The notes under the pieces: model-generated | What the model was told of the DNA's origin: nothing | What the model saw: the letters and a program-made list of their open reading frames with translations, nothing else | The model's database searches: none | In this document: in pieces, positions 33,001-44,735 of the stretch | Layout of the letters: each line of letters starts with the position of its first letter | How positions within the stretch are numbered: the first letter of the stretch is position 1 | Source of the DNA: Acanthochlamys bracteata | Lineage: Eukaryota; Streptophyta; Magnoliopsida; Pandanales; Velloziaceae | Assembly: GCA_019914995.1 (NCBI GenBank) | Contig: CM034128.1 | Span: forward strand, 932,501 to 996,500 | Length of the DNA: 64,000 bases | Direction: 5' to 3' | Translations under genes and position numbers: made by a program

Positions 33001-35088
33001 TTTCATTTGCAAGAAATATCCAACACTTGTTTTCTGATTCTGATATTCAAGTCCTAAGGAGTACACTGAAGACTGTTTATTTACCTTATGAAACATTTAA
33101 ACAGAGGTTACTCTTGAACCTTGTTGACTTTTACTAGTGATCTTACATGTTGTACCGTCAATGTTGTGGTGATAGTCTTTCTTTTATAAAAACGTTCTCA
33201 CCTCAGGTATGGGCAGATGGAACGAGCTATTCTTTCTTCTGAAATATCTGGAGTAGACATTAGGGGAGCTGTATCTCGTGGTGTTGGTGCTCAGGGAATA
33301 GAGCTCAGTGAAACAGTTCGGAGAATGGAGGAATCCATCCCACAAGTTATAGTACTTCTGGAGGCGGCCGTAGAACGTTGCATCAGTTTTACTGGTGGAT
33401 CTGAGGCAGATGAGCTTCTATTGGCACTTGATGACATTATGCTGCAATACATCTCAAATTTGCAAGATACTCTGAAATCGCTGAGAGCTGTTACTGGTGT
33501 TGACAATGTTCAAAGTGAAGGTGCTGGTGCAAAAAGGGATACAGCTTTGGAAAGAAGTGAAGGTGCGCGGATAATGGATGTAGTATCTGAAGAAGAAGAG
33601 TGGTCAATTGTCCAAGGAGCATTACAGATCCTCACTGTTGCTGATGGTCTAACCAGCAGAGCCTCGGTTTTTGAGGCTTCTTTACGAGCTACTCTTGCTA
33701 GAATTGGAACTAGCCTGTCCTTGTCTGCGTTTAGCTCAAGCTTGGACCAAGCTTATGCAGTAACTGATGATGGTAAAGCTGAACTATCTGTTGCAGGAAG
33801 GGCTGAGCTTGATGTAGCATCTTTGCGCCTTAAGGAAGTGCCTGAGAAAGCTAGGAAGCTTTTTAGCCTTTTAGAACAGGTATAAGTTTACTGCTCAAAA
33901 AGGCTGATTTGTTAGATATGTCCAATTTGGCCCTACAAAAGTTTAGTAGACATCCATGTCATTATCCTTTTGCATATTTACAATTCTCTTAATGTTGTTT
34001 CTACAGTCAAAAGATCCGCGATTTCATGCACTTCCGCTTACATCACAAAGGGTGGCGGCCTTTGCAGATACAGTAAATGAGCTAGTCTATGATGTTTTGA
34101 TATCAAAAGTAAGGCAGCGCCTGAGTGATGTATCTCGATTGCCCATATGGTCTTCCGTGGAGGAACCTAGTACTCTTCCACTTCCAAGCTTCAGTGCCTA
34201 TCCACAGTCCTATGTGACTAGTGTTGGAGAATATCTTTTTGCATTGCCATCACAGCTGGAGCCACTGGCTGAAGGCATTTCAAATGGCGAGGTTGGTGGT
34301 GATGAAGCACAATTTTTCGCTACTGAGTGGATGTTCAAGGTAATAAGGATAAGTTTCTTCACTGGGTTCATGTCTTGTGATCTTGTCCATTGTCTTGCAA
34401 GAATTTACGTACTCAGGCACGACATTTTATATCTAGTATGATATTCATGCAATCAATTTAAGGCCTAGTCATCTGGTAATAATTCTGTTTCCTGAATTAT
34501 AACCCACACCGTAGTCAATGATCTCCTTCATGATATGGGTATAAACCTTTATTGAGTGTCTGGATTCTGCTCTAGAGTTATTCTGACTTCAGCACATAAG
34601 GTTGTAGAACTTCTAATACAGTTGTTATGCTCCTTTGAAGCCATAATGCACAAGCCTATACATACAAATCATGTACACCATAGTCTTTGTTGCTTGCTTT
34701 CTCTAAATCACTGGAGGGAATAGACTTGGTGCATTTTGAAAGCCAATCACTCTGGGAACTCTTAAGTTGTGTTTACCTTTTGTCATATCTTTCATTTTAC
34801 GTGTAGGTGGCTGAAGGTGCTACTGCTCTATTTATGGAACAGCTACGCGGTATTCATTATATTACTGACAGGGGTGCGCAACAGTTATCTGCTGACATAC
34901 AGTATTTGAGCAATGTTCTGTCAGCACTCTCAATGCCTATCCCTCCTTTCTTGTCCACATTCCTGACCTGCCTCTCGACACCAAGGGACCAGCTCCGTGA
35001 CCTTCTGAAATCTGATGGAGCAAACCAGCTTGAGCTGCCCACTGCCCATCTCATCTGCAAGATTCGCCGCATACCTCTTGATCAGTGA
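30031..35088 (+). CDS. COG7: conserved oligomeric Golgi complex subunit 7
   Basis: Lobe B subunit of the COG tethering complex, which directs retrograde vesicles within the Golgi and thereby affects glycosyltransferase recycling and cell-wall delivery. Exons: 30031-30318, 30693-30782, 30878-30997, 31086-31187, 31286-31563, 32183-32328, 32908-33106, 33207-33879, 34007-34339, 34807-35088. The frame closes at 836 residues, the same size as the Arabidopsis protein as I recall it. The N-terminus VVVDLIEFGEESFDAKRWIN and an adjacent helical, coiled-coil-like region (about 60-200) match the family. The rest is helical with no catalytic motif, as expected. All introns are GT-AG with intact phase, so the gene looks functional. 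Confidence 0.94.
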
Positions 35089-35749
35089 TTTATTTGATTT
35101 AATGATGCCTTTGTCCTTACTTAGGGAGAAATCATGAACTGCCATTTTATCCTCTAAACACCAAATGGCCACAATTCCTGGTCGACCATTTGGTATAGGC
35201 TTTTGTTCCGCAACAGTTATAGTTCAAAGAACAAGAACACGAGTCAGGTGTGTATTTCATGCACCCATCTTTAGCACCCATCTTTATTGTTTGTTTTATC
35301 GGAGTCGCATACACACCTTCCAGTATTGACGCAAGTATAAATACAACAAAGAGTAATGATGACTAAGAAGAGCCACATTAGTGTAGGGAACTTGATAGTT
35401 GACATGCAAAGTCAATACTGTCCCTGTATTTTCACAAAACAATTTTAATTTGATCTGAAAAACATTAAGGTTGCAAGTAGCAGCTTTATTGATGTAAACT
35501 ACTCTGTGCTCAGTTGTTACGATATGAAAACACGCACTCTAATAATGGCTCAGTTTATTGTGAATGCGTATTGTAAGAGCCATTTCAATTGCTTACAGGC
35601 TTCCTCGATCCATTCATGCACCCTGGCATTAGCAGAATAATGCAAGAAGGATGATATAATTTATTCTGAGTTGAAAATGCCTTCGTCAGATTTTGCCATG
35701 TTTTGGCATCATCTCTTGTAAGTAGTCCTTTATCCTTATAGTCTTACTT
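35089..35749 (+). other. COG7 3' UTR and flank
   Basis: No gene is seen. The first part is the likely 3' UTR of COG7. The remainder has only short frames with no recognisable similarity. Confidence 0.5.
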
Positions 35750-35782
35750 ATGTCTGGTAAGGTGACCAAGGTACTGCCATCA

Positions 35783-36200
35783 ATGCCCTTCAGGACCAAT
35801 TCATTCCTTGTTGCCTTCTGCTTGACATTCAATAATCTATTGGTCTCAACCACGGCCGACCTCTGCTATGGCAGCTATGGCCTTTGCTCGTATCCTCCGC
35901 ACAAATGGAGTTCTCCTCCGTTCATCCTTTATAAACCATTCCCTACACCCTAACACATACGTTCGAACCTGCCGCATTCAGCTTCTTATTTGCTAAGACA
36001 AACCATCCATCTTCACGAAAACTGAACCGTATGCCTTCACCTGCTAACGTGCATAGAACAATTGCTCCACCACCGCATAAACAGTACCTCCACTACCACC
36101 TAGTATTATCCGCCTATGCTACCTCCGCCTATCTTAAGACATCCGCCTCCACCGAACTTGACAAAGCCACCGCCGCCTGTACCACCTCCCTCTAACGTCA
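35783..36200 (+). pseudogene. decayed secreted proline-rich (extensin/PRP-like) gene
   Basis: An ATG at 35783 opens a 56-codon frame with a good signal peptide (MPFRTNSFLVAFCLTF, cleavage likely near STTA|DLC), then a short cysteine/tyrosine segment and PPHKWSSPPFILYKPFPTP before a stop at 35951. About 140 bases further on, a proline-rich stretch resumes at 36,098-36,185 (YYPPMLPPPILRHPPPPN, PPPPVPPPS) without an intact connection. This looks like a small cell-wall proline-rich protein gene that has lost its frame. A very short live secreted peptide cannot be excluded. Confidence 0.5.
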
Positions 36201-38495
36201 ACTTAATTCTTTCCACCTTTCCTTATCTATGCAATATAGCTGCAAGTTGTCCAGAACTTCTAGCATAACACTAGGAACTTAGTTCCTCAAAAGATAATAA
36301 AAACACAATATGTTGAAGTATTAGAAGAGATGACTGATGCATTTCTTCCTAATGCGGCAGCCATGGGCAGAAGAAAACATATGCAATGGAGAATAAAGTA
36401 GAAGAGATGAATGAATCATTGTACATCGTTTCAGTGGCATTAAATTCATGTCTAGACTGGGGTTAAAGGATAAGTAAAAAGTAAATAAATGATCACTGAA
36501 TCTTACGTCTAGGTAGTAAATGGTTGTAACGTTCACTTGTATCCACTATGAACAAGCGAACACCAACTTGTTCATGTCCATTGTCACAAAGTCATCCAAT
36601 CTAAACAAATTCCAGGTTGCCGTTTCTCCGGACACTTTTAGACATACCAATAAATCATGGAGTATGACTACAATATTAGGACCGGAGCAATATGTCACGA
36701 TCATAAAATTTTATCTTAACTCGTGCAGCATTTAATCAAATCTCTTCGAACTTTTTCCTAATCTAGCTATCAAAATAGCTATGTGGCAAAGGGACTTGAG
36801 GAAGAGAGGAACAATACTTGAAAAAGAACTTTTGAAAGAAATGTTTTCAATGCTTTGCTTGGTTTCAACTCTTGATTGATGGTTACAAATAAGAACCTTG
36901 CCCTCATAGTTATACTTTCTCTATCTTCTCAGTAGACGGTAGAGAATATTAGCTCAAAATCCATATTGTTCTTATAAAATATCTATAGAAAAATCTTCAC
37001 ATTTCAAAATATTCAAACTACCTAAAATATTTCTTCACTATTCTATATTTGTCCTAAAATATTTTAAATGTTTCAAATATTTCACCATATTTTAGACCTA
37101 ACTTACGTACAAAATATTCTATCTAGATTAAAAGATATTTTATCAAGATAACATGAATGGAAGCCAAGTGCAACAATCCTTTCCTTTGGCACAGGTCTCG
37201 ATTGAAAAATGCCTTGTACAATTTTCCCTCCAGCCAATCAAATGACAAATAGCATTGAGCGATATCTATCCGAAGTATTTACAGCGTTACAATATTGTAA
37301 TACATACAAGTGATGCTGAATATACGAAGACAGGTTTTGCTGAACAAATACTAAGTTACCCAAACAGTAGAGTCAAACTGCACAAGGAAAGAAGTTCCAA
37401 GCAGTTAGAGGCAAGTTGCAGACAATGTAAACTTGTAACATTCTCCTTGGACGACCAAAACATGGTTGTAATAAACTTTGCTGATTCTTTTAACGAATTC
37501 ATAACCCATTCTCTGAGTGTGTTAAGTAGGAAGTATGATCACACGGTTTTGATACATCAGCAAAATGCAGTAATCCACAATGGCTGGTGCTCAGTTAGAG
37601 CTTGTAGCTAGCACGATCACTTCATGATGATGCCGAGTTGTGACAACATAAGCAATTACAAAACGTGTAATTAAAACAAGCTCGATATCTTCGGGTAATG
37701 TAAATCTCAATGGACGAATAGCAACAGAGGGAGCTGTCCTCTAAGCTTGCTAAAGAGTTTTATAATATGGCAACAATTATGATTCTGAAGTATTTCTTTG
37801 GAATTTCTTCAACCATGTACCAGCGCAAGGCTATATTTCCCACTTTGAGTTTCATCCCATTCATCATCTCCCTACTATTATTTACTCATCTTCTGCAGGT
37901 ACACATTAAAGAAACAACAGTAACCTAATTTCAAGTTAACACTATTACCTTCAATAGAAGAGAGTTCTTTAGAGCTGTCGGTCCTCCAATCATGGAGTAC
38001 ACATGCATCCAAATAAATACTTCCACGAAATTTGCTACATACTTAGCAAAAACGGCAGAAACATGTACCCAGCAAAAAGTTTTTTATATATTGTTCAGAA
38101 GTTTTAGCCTGAAGATTTAAATGGTCTTATTGAGTTTACCTCCATTAGCAGATTAGCAAGCACCTTAGCCATCTCATAGACCAGTACTTAGGCTTAAACT
38201 CTCAAACAAGCTAAACAAAAGCCAACAAACAACCTATTGAGGAGAAAGTTCAGTGAAGTAAGCACTTTTCAGTAAACAATGCAGCTTAAATAATGACCCT
38301 AACCTAGAAGATGTAACAGTACCTACCTCTGTTTCTCCAGTAAATAGAAAGACCGATTAGATATCAAAAGCTGCAAGAATAGCAGCACCTTTTACGACAA
38401 GAAGCATTTAAGTCTAGGCCAGGTATTACATAAATAAGAAAGGTTACAGGATGGTCTACCTCAACCATTTCACAATCTTGACTAATCAGAAGACA
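36201..38495. other. intergenic DNA and probable 3' region of LUC7-like gene
   Basis: No gene supported. A 118-codon plus-strand frame at 37,255 has no family likeness and unremarkable codon use. 36,900-37,140 is AT-rich with repeated AAATATTTC/AAAATATT words. The part nearest 38,495 is the likely LUC7 3' UTR. Confidence 0.45.
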
Positions 38496-41400
38496 TTATC
38501 GGCGATCAGGGCTCCTTGAAGACCTTTTGTGATTACTCCCAACAGGTGAGCGAGATCTGCTCCTTGCTCGACCCCTGTCTCGAGTATCACCTCCTCTAGC
38601 TCGAAACCTCTCTCTGTCCCTATTCCACCCATTTCTATAGTGATCATACTTCCAGTCAGATCCTCGTACTCCATCTCTACCACTTCTACCACTCCGATCA
38701 CGAGATCTTTCTCGTTCAAAGTCTTGATCTGGATATCGATCACATTCCCTCTCCCGGCCCCCATGCCTGTCTCTTTTGACATCATTTCCCTTTTCCTTCC
38801 TTATTCTCCTTTCTTCTGCCTCCTTCTCCCTTGCTAATCTCTCTTCTTCTCTTTCCTTCTCTTTCGCAGCCTGTACAACATCACAATGCAGTGATTAAGG
38901 ACCAATTCACAGCATGAAGAAAACTGTGAAAACTGAAACCATTTACTTAAAATTCTTTCCAACCTTATGCTCACTGAGGAAATCCCGTACCATACTGTAT
39001 CCCACATGCTGTTTTCCAGTCACATGGGACTGGGTCCTCTCAATAGCATCATTTGCAATCAGGAAGGACCCACAAATGTCACAAAGTGCCATTTTCTTCT
39101 CCTGAGTTAGCATAGTTAATTTATCACTTGGTTGTTGAGTCAATCCTGTCTTCTCGGCATTTAGCACGTCCACCTATAGAGAACACATTCACCATTCCTA
39201 AAATTAAATTCATATATGTAAATAGTAAGATAAAAGCATATACAAGAGATGGATCACAAAAGTACCTTCCTCATGAGTGCCTCAGCTTCATCCACCTTTC
39301 CAGCTTCACCAAGTGCCTCTATTTGCTCAAGTAGTTTCTTGATCTTTTCCTCTAGAACTACAAGCTGCTCAGATTTCTCAGCTGATACTGGAGCATCAGG
39401 TGGTGGCTCCATCTCTTGGACAAGTCTTTCGTGGCCCCTTTTGACCTTCCTATCCAGGTTCAAAACCTGCATAAATCATTTACAGAATCAAATTAATTAT
39501 TTCATTAATGAATGAACCTACTAGCTTCTCGCAGAATTGAACCTACTAGCTTCTCGCAGAATTGAGCAAGTTCTGCTTCAAACTTTGGCACATAGGAATC
39601 ATGTCTAGGGGACTGCTCAAAACTGCATTTCAGAAACATGCCTTTAGTTAGCATCAATTATAGCTACAAACATAGATAATTATTTTAAGAAGGTTGAGTG
39701 ATACAGCACATCAGAATGAAAGACGAAAAGTTGAACGAGTTCTAAGAATAGAGCTGCTACCACCACTACTATAAACTGAGGTCCATGTTCATCTTTGTTT
39801 CAACAAACTAAGCAAGTCACAAGTATCAGAAAACATTTAATATGTCTTGAACAGTTAGCTTTATCGTGAGATGCCTCTTAATGAACTACTATGCTCTGTT
39901 CCTCAGCAATTAGCTGTGAACATAGAACCAAAAGGTCCAAAACAGACTTACTTTAAGAAAAGCAACAGCCCCCAGCTTTCCACTCACCAACAATCCAAGT
40001 TATGCTGTCTATAGCTGCTATATTTCTGAACAAATAGACATGGCTACAAATATTTCCAAATGAAAGAAATACAAGCAAGCAAAACTAGATAGTTTTTTAC
40101 AAGTATGTCTATCTATTTCCTGTACGAGGAATGTTGTGAAATCTGCAATTTGTCATTTTAGCATAGGAACTATTCCTTTAATTTCAAACAGTAATCATTT
40201 CCAGCCAAGCTATATCTACATTCCTACAACTAAGCAAATTCTAAAAGAATGAAAGAAGAAAATGGCAGGTTTTATCCCTACATCAGCATAATGACGAGAG
40301 AAGACAGATGCCATTCGATCTAGGAACTAAAACAAGCACAATCATTAGATTCAACAAAGAAGAGATTTGGGAAGTCCAGGAACAAATATGAACTATCAAT
40401 AACGAATTATGGGGAAAGAATCATGACAAAATTATAATGCTTAAAGTAGTCAAAATTATTCAACCTATATCAAATTATCTAGAAAGCAGAAAAGAATGAG
40501 GATCAAATATCCTCTCCCAAGGTTACTTTGTCAACATCAAGTATGGTATAAATAACATCCATCTGCAAAAGCTAATTAAGCTAAACCTCTAAGTCTCCCG
40601 CACACTCTAGCATACAGAAACCAAATTGTTCCAAGACCTACATGACAGGCAAAAGGAACTAACCAAAAGGTTTCCAAAACAAGGCCTCAACAAGTAAATA
40701 GAGCATAGAGACAGAGACAACCAAAATCTAAAGCCCAAAAGACAACAAAATTAGAACAGAAAAATTCACTGAAAACCAACTAATATCCAAACCAATAGAG
40801 GTGTCCATCCACAATAGTATTGTGGCATCCATTCATGTACTTATCAATTTTAAAGAGACCTGATCATCATTTCAATACAACAATTCTCGAGAAAAATAAT
40901 AACCCAAACATTATTTAAAAACTATATTTTAAAAAAAATAATAACAAAATTAACAAAATTAAAAACTGAACAAGTTTCACTGGATGCTACACAGTAAGAG
41001 ATCTATACAAATTGAAAGTAATTTACCTCTCTTTGAGCTTTGGGTCGTGTATCTTGGGGCATGCTCCTGCATATAAGAAAATACAAATACGAGATTAACA
41101 ATCAAGTGCCACTATATGCCCACTAATCTAAGCCTGAAACTTCCCTTGGACACATAGTCAACTGACTCCTACAACCTAGGTGGTGCTCGAAAACAATCAT
41201 TTTCACAAGAAGGCTAGTAATTTCAAGGATTGAGATGTGGTGGAGGAAGTAGATTACAACAAGAGCAAAGTATCTCCAAACCAATCATCTCTGAGTCCCT
41301 CAAATTTGTGTTGCCAATCATCTACAAGCGAAAACATCTAACATAACTCAAGATAATCTCTGACTTATGTAGAAATATAAATGTTTTTCCACTTTCCAAC

Positions 41401-41898
41401 GAGCCTACTGTCAATCAAATCCCAAAAGAACCAAACTTTAAGTTTATACTAGTTAACACCGGAGAACATTTGTCACATCCCCTAATTTTTCAGGTCTTTA
41501 TCAGTTTGAATGCGAATGAAGTCGATAAACATCCAATAGATTTTACAAAAAAAAATGCAAATTGTTTCACAAATCAAGATATTTCTTGCTTTTTCACAGC
41601 AAAACCATCTTTCCAAAACAAAAGAAAAAACCACAAATTTTCCTCGACGATAAAGAAAACCAAACTTTTTCAATCAAACTGAGAATCAACAGAGAAATCG
41701 TCCATAGATTGTAAAGTTGGGTGTACCTAGATCGCTCTTGGTGTTGACGAAGAGATCATGAGGACAGAAACGGATCATGTAAGGTCGGCAGACTTGTCTA
41801 TCGTCCCACTTCACTTCTCTGAAACCCTTCTTCTCCTCTTCAGTCAAATTCCTCGCCGCTCCCATCAACTCGTCAAGTAGTGCCCGTTGCGCATCCAT
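38496..41898 (-). CDS. LUC7: LUC7-like U1 snRNP-associated splicing factor
   Basis: U1 snRNP protein that stabilises U1 pairing with 5' splice sites. Exons: 41898-41727, 41066-41027, 39622-39547, 39466-39266, 39173-38964, 38870-38496, giving 357 residues. It starts MDAQRALLDELMGAARNLT; an in-frame ATG 12 bases upstream adds MVIT. The first CCCH-type zinc finger spans exons 1-2 (CRPYMIRFCPHDLF to CPKIHDPKLKES), followed by a helical segment EKIKKLLEQIEALGEAGKVD. The second C2H2-like finger is CDICGSFLIANDAIERTQSH with VTGKQHVGY. The C-terminus is a long RE/RD/RS-rich tail, typical of LUC7A/B-type plant proteins. The end of exon 3 is tandemly duplicated so that two identical donor sites lie 25 bases apart (see findings). 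Confidence 0.92.
39517..39566 (-). repeat. 25-bp tandem duplication across a LUC7 splice donor
   Basis: The block CCTACTAGCTTCTCGCAG plus AATTGAA occurs twice in a row, offset 25 bases (copies begin at 39517 and 39542). It spans the 3' end of exon 3 and its donor (AAGCTA|GTAGGT on the minus strand). The gene-proximal donor at 39547/39546 keeps the family reading frame. Confidence 0.9.
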
Positions 41899-41910
41899 CG
41901 TTATCACCAC

Positions 41911-44150
41911 CTCCGCCGCCGCGGCAACAATAACAACAACGACAACAAGAGAAAAGAAATCGAAACTCGAAAGATTCGAAGAGAAATAAAGAGATTTCAG
42001 GGTTAGAAAGAGAGAGGGACTTAAAAGGAGAGGTTAACTGATTGTTTGGATTGAGAGGAATACGGAGCAACGGAGAGTAAGTGAATTAATTACTCTCCCT
42101 TGCTCTAATTTGATATAAATTAATAAAAAGTAAAATATTTTTTTATTAATTTTTATTAATTTGTAATTCGTTATATTTCATATTGGGGTGTAATTTAGAG
42201 TAAGATTAATATTATTACTGTTTAAAATATATAGTTCTTATTTTATCTATATTATTTTGTTTTATTTACGTCTGTACTAGGTTAAACGAATCCGTCGAAT
42301 CGATCTCATTTTTTTCTTCAACTCTTTCTTCATCACTCATCTTGCCGCTCATCTGCTCTTGCTGCGCCGCTCGTTGCCGCTCGCCACCGTCTTTAGGTAT
42401 AGTTTTGGTTTCGATTCTATTTTCACTGCTTTTGCACTGATCTCATCGTGATATCCTTGTTTGATTTCCGTCGAATTCAATTTTTTGAATCTTGAGATTT
42501 GTTCGATTTTTTTAGATTTAAAAAAAAATTTTTTAAAAAGATTTCGTCTGATTTTCCCTAATTTCTTCTTTGATTTCATTTTCAATTTTTCTGTGATTGA
42601 AATGTTAATATTTGTTAATTGCTTCTGTTGAAAGTTAATATTTATTTTGATGCCATCTTAACTGGAGAATTATGGATCATTGAAATATAAGATTATAACC
42701 GCATTGCTTTGATTTCTTCTTTGGTTCAGTCACACGCATCTTTCCTATTTTGTTTGCCTATGGGGTTCTATGTGTTGCCTTGGTAGATTTTTGAACTTCC
42801 ATTTTCTGAGCTTTTAATTTGTGCCTTTGGGGTTCTGTGTTGTATTATTTGAGTTGTTTTGTAAGAAAATTTTGATTGCTATCCATGTTTGGGAAAATAG
42901 GTGCGCTCATGATAATTGTCATCGTGATTATGCATTTCGTGATAAAAAACGTATGTTTTAAAAAATATTTTTTTTGCTTCCTGCATTCTTTTGCTATATT
43001 CTGATTGCTGATATCGGTATTTTCTATCGTGCATAAAGATCACATTCTTTTCTTTTATTTTTTGCTATTTAATTCAGTGTTTGGTGCTTCTAAAAATACA
43101 TGAATTATAGGTTTGGTGGTTGATCATATAGGCTGTTTTACTTGAGCTTCCGTTGGGTAGCGACTTGACATAAAGCAAACACTCACTACTTGTTGGAAAG
43201 TTTTGTCCTCATTATTACTGTTAACCTTCTCAACACAAGTCACATTTTAAAAAATTGATATTTTGTATTGCCACTTAGCTTGCTGGTTCATGTATTTGAA
43301 TTCTACTAGTGTTGTTATTTGGTGAAGACTATGATGCATAAGTAGTTCCTCGGTGAAGAATATGATGCTAATGATCATCTTGATTTCATTTGACCATGAT
43401 AATCTCATTTGGCCATGCTAAATGATTATCTTTATATTGTACTTTGTAATAACTTTTAAAATAGTTGTTTGTCTTAAAACATGCTTTAATGATTCCAAGC
43501 ATCAGACAGGGATAAGGTAAAGAAATGACGAGAAGCAAACCTGACTCTGCAACTTCTCTGCAGGATGGTTTGCAAGACGCTCTATGTATGAGGAAAAATA
43601 AAGAAAACTTTCACGATGTGCTCAAATCACCTCGCAAAATGGATTTTGAATGGATTGAGAGTTACCTGAGGAGAAGGAGATAAAAGGAACTCGATGAGCT
43701 CGTCGAGCTCCATCGCCGTGGCTAACGCCACGGATGAGAGAAAATTTCCGAGGGTTGGTTTCTTCTGTAACAACGAAAGAGGTGCTATGCTAATACAGAT
43801 GGTTAAATCACCAAAATACACAAAAAAATACGAAAAAAAAAATATTTTAGTATTTACATAAAAATTACTCTTATTTGCTCTTCAATTACCAAACAAAAAT
43901 AATTATGTACTATTTATTAATCTTATTGATATATCCAAATAAAATAAAATTAAATTATTATCTTACTTTCATTTTTACTCGAATAATCTATTCTTATTTA
44001 ATCTTACTCTTGTTTTCTCTTACTTAATACTCCTGCATCCAAACAGACCCTAAAAGGTTTGAGGCAAGAGTCTTGGGTAGAGCGAAGAGTCAGGTAATTT
44101 TTCATGTGCTATTTTTTTATTAGATTTTTTTCTTCCTTTTTTGTTAATTA
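41911..44150. other. LUC7 5' flank and gene-poor DNA
   Basis: 41,899-42,060 is the LUC7 leader with CCGCCGCCGCGG and CAACAA runs. Beyond it no complete gene is seen. A 53-codon frame opens at 43,524 (MTRSKPDSATSLQ) with no family match. The segment 43,780-44,052 is AT-rich and ends in CATCCAAACAGACCC, a terminus like those of Tourist/PIF or hAT MITEs, but I could not find its partner end. Confidence 0.4.
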
Positions 44151-44154
44151 TTAA

Positions 44155-44395
44155 AATTTGACATTGCTTATTCTAAAAATAATTTTTTATTTTTTATTTC
44201 ATATTTTAATATATTTTTTTAATAAATATTTAAAAATTTTATTTAAAAATTTAGAAAGTATATAAAAATTCTACGTAGTAAAATTTTATATTACATATTT
44301 TTATTATTTTAAAATAAAAAAATAAAATTTATTTTTTAAAAATATAAAAATAATTTTAATTCTAAAACATCTCTATTTAAATCTCAAACGCCACC
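44155..44395. mobile_element. degenerate Tourist-like MITE, family copy 2
   Basis: About 240 bases sharing the internal blocks of the intact 51,040 copy (AAATATTTAAAAATTTTATT, TTTAGAAAGTATA, ATTCTACGTAGTAAAATT) and the worn right terminus CTCAAACGCCACC. No coding capacity. Confidence 0.6.
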
Positions 44396-44499
44396 TTGTA
44401 GTTCATCCGTTGCTTTTAGTTTTGATTGTTGAAAAATTCTGAAACTACAGCAACGAGCAGCAAATGAGAGCATATAAAAAATTTTTAGTCGCTCCTGTA

Positions 44500-44735
44500 T
44501 CTGCAAATACCATGAGAAGTTTAAAAATACTTATAAAATTAATTTTTTAAAAATAAAAGATCATTTAAAATAATTACTTTTTAATTAAAAATAACAATAA
44601 AATTTTATAATATACATCTTTATATATTTAAAATTTTTAATAAACTATATAAAAATTAAAAATTTTATTAAAAATTTGAAATAAAAAGTAAAATAAAAGT
44701 TTAGAAATGGACCGCCAAACGGTGCCATCGAACTC
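44500..44735. mobile_element. possible Tourist-like MITE copy in opposite orientation
   Basis: AT-rich segment whose reverse complement begins GGCACCGTTTGGCGG and carries TTTTTATTTCAAATTTTTAA-type blocks resembling the MITE family elsewhere in the window. It is more divergent than the other copies, so the assignment is tentative. Confidence 0.35.

Noticed and set aside
37255-37611. 118-codon plus-strand frame
   Set aside because: No recognisable domain or repeat; it sits in the likely 3' region of LUC7 on the opposite strand and looks like chance.
43524-43683. 53-codon frame beginning MTRSKPDSATSLQ
   Set aside because: No family match, no clear neighbours; it could be a captured exon but nothing supports that.
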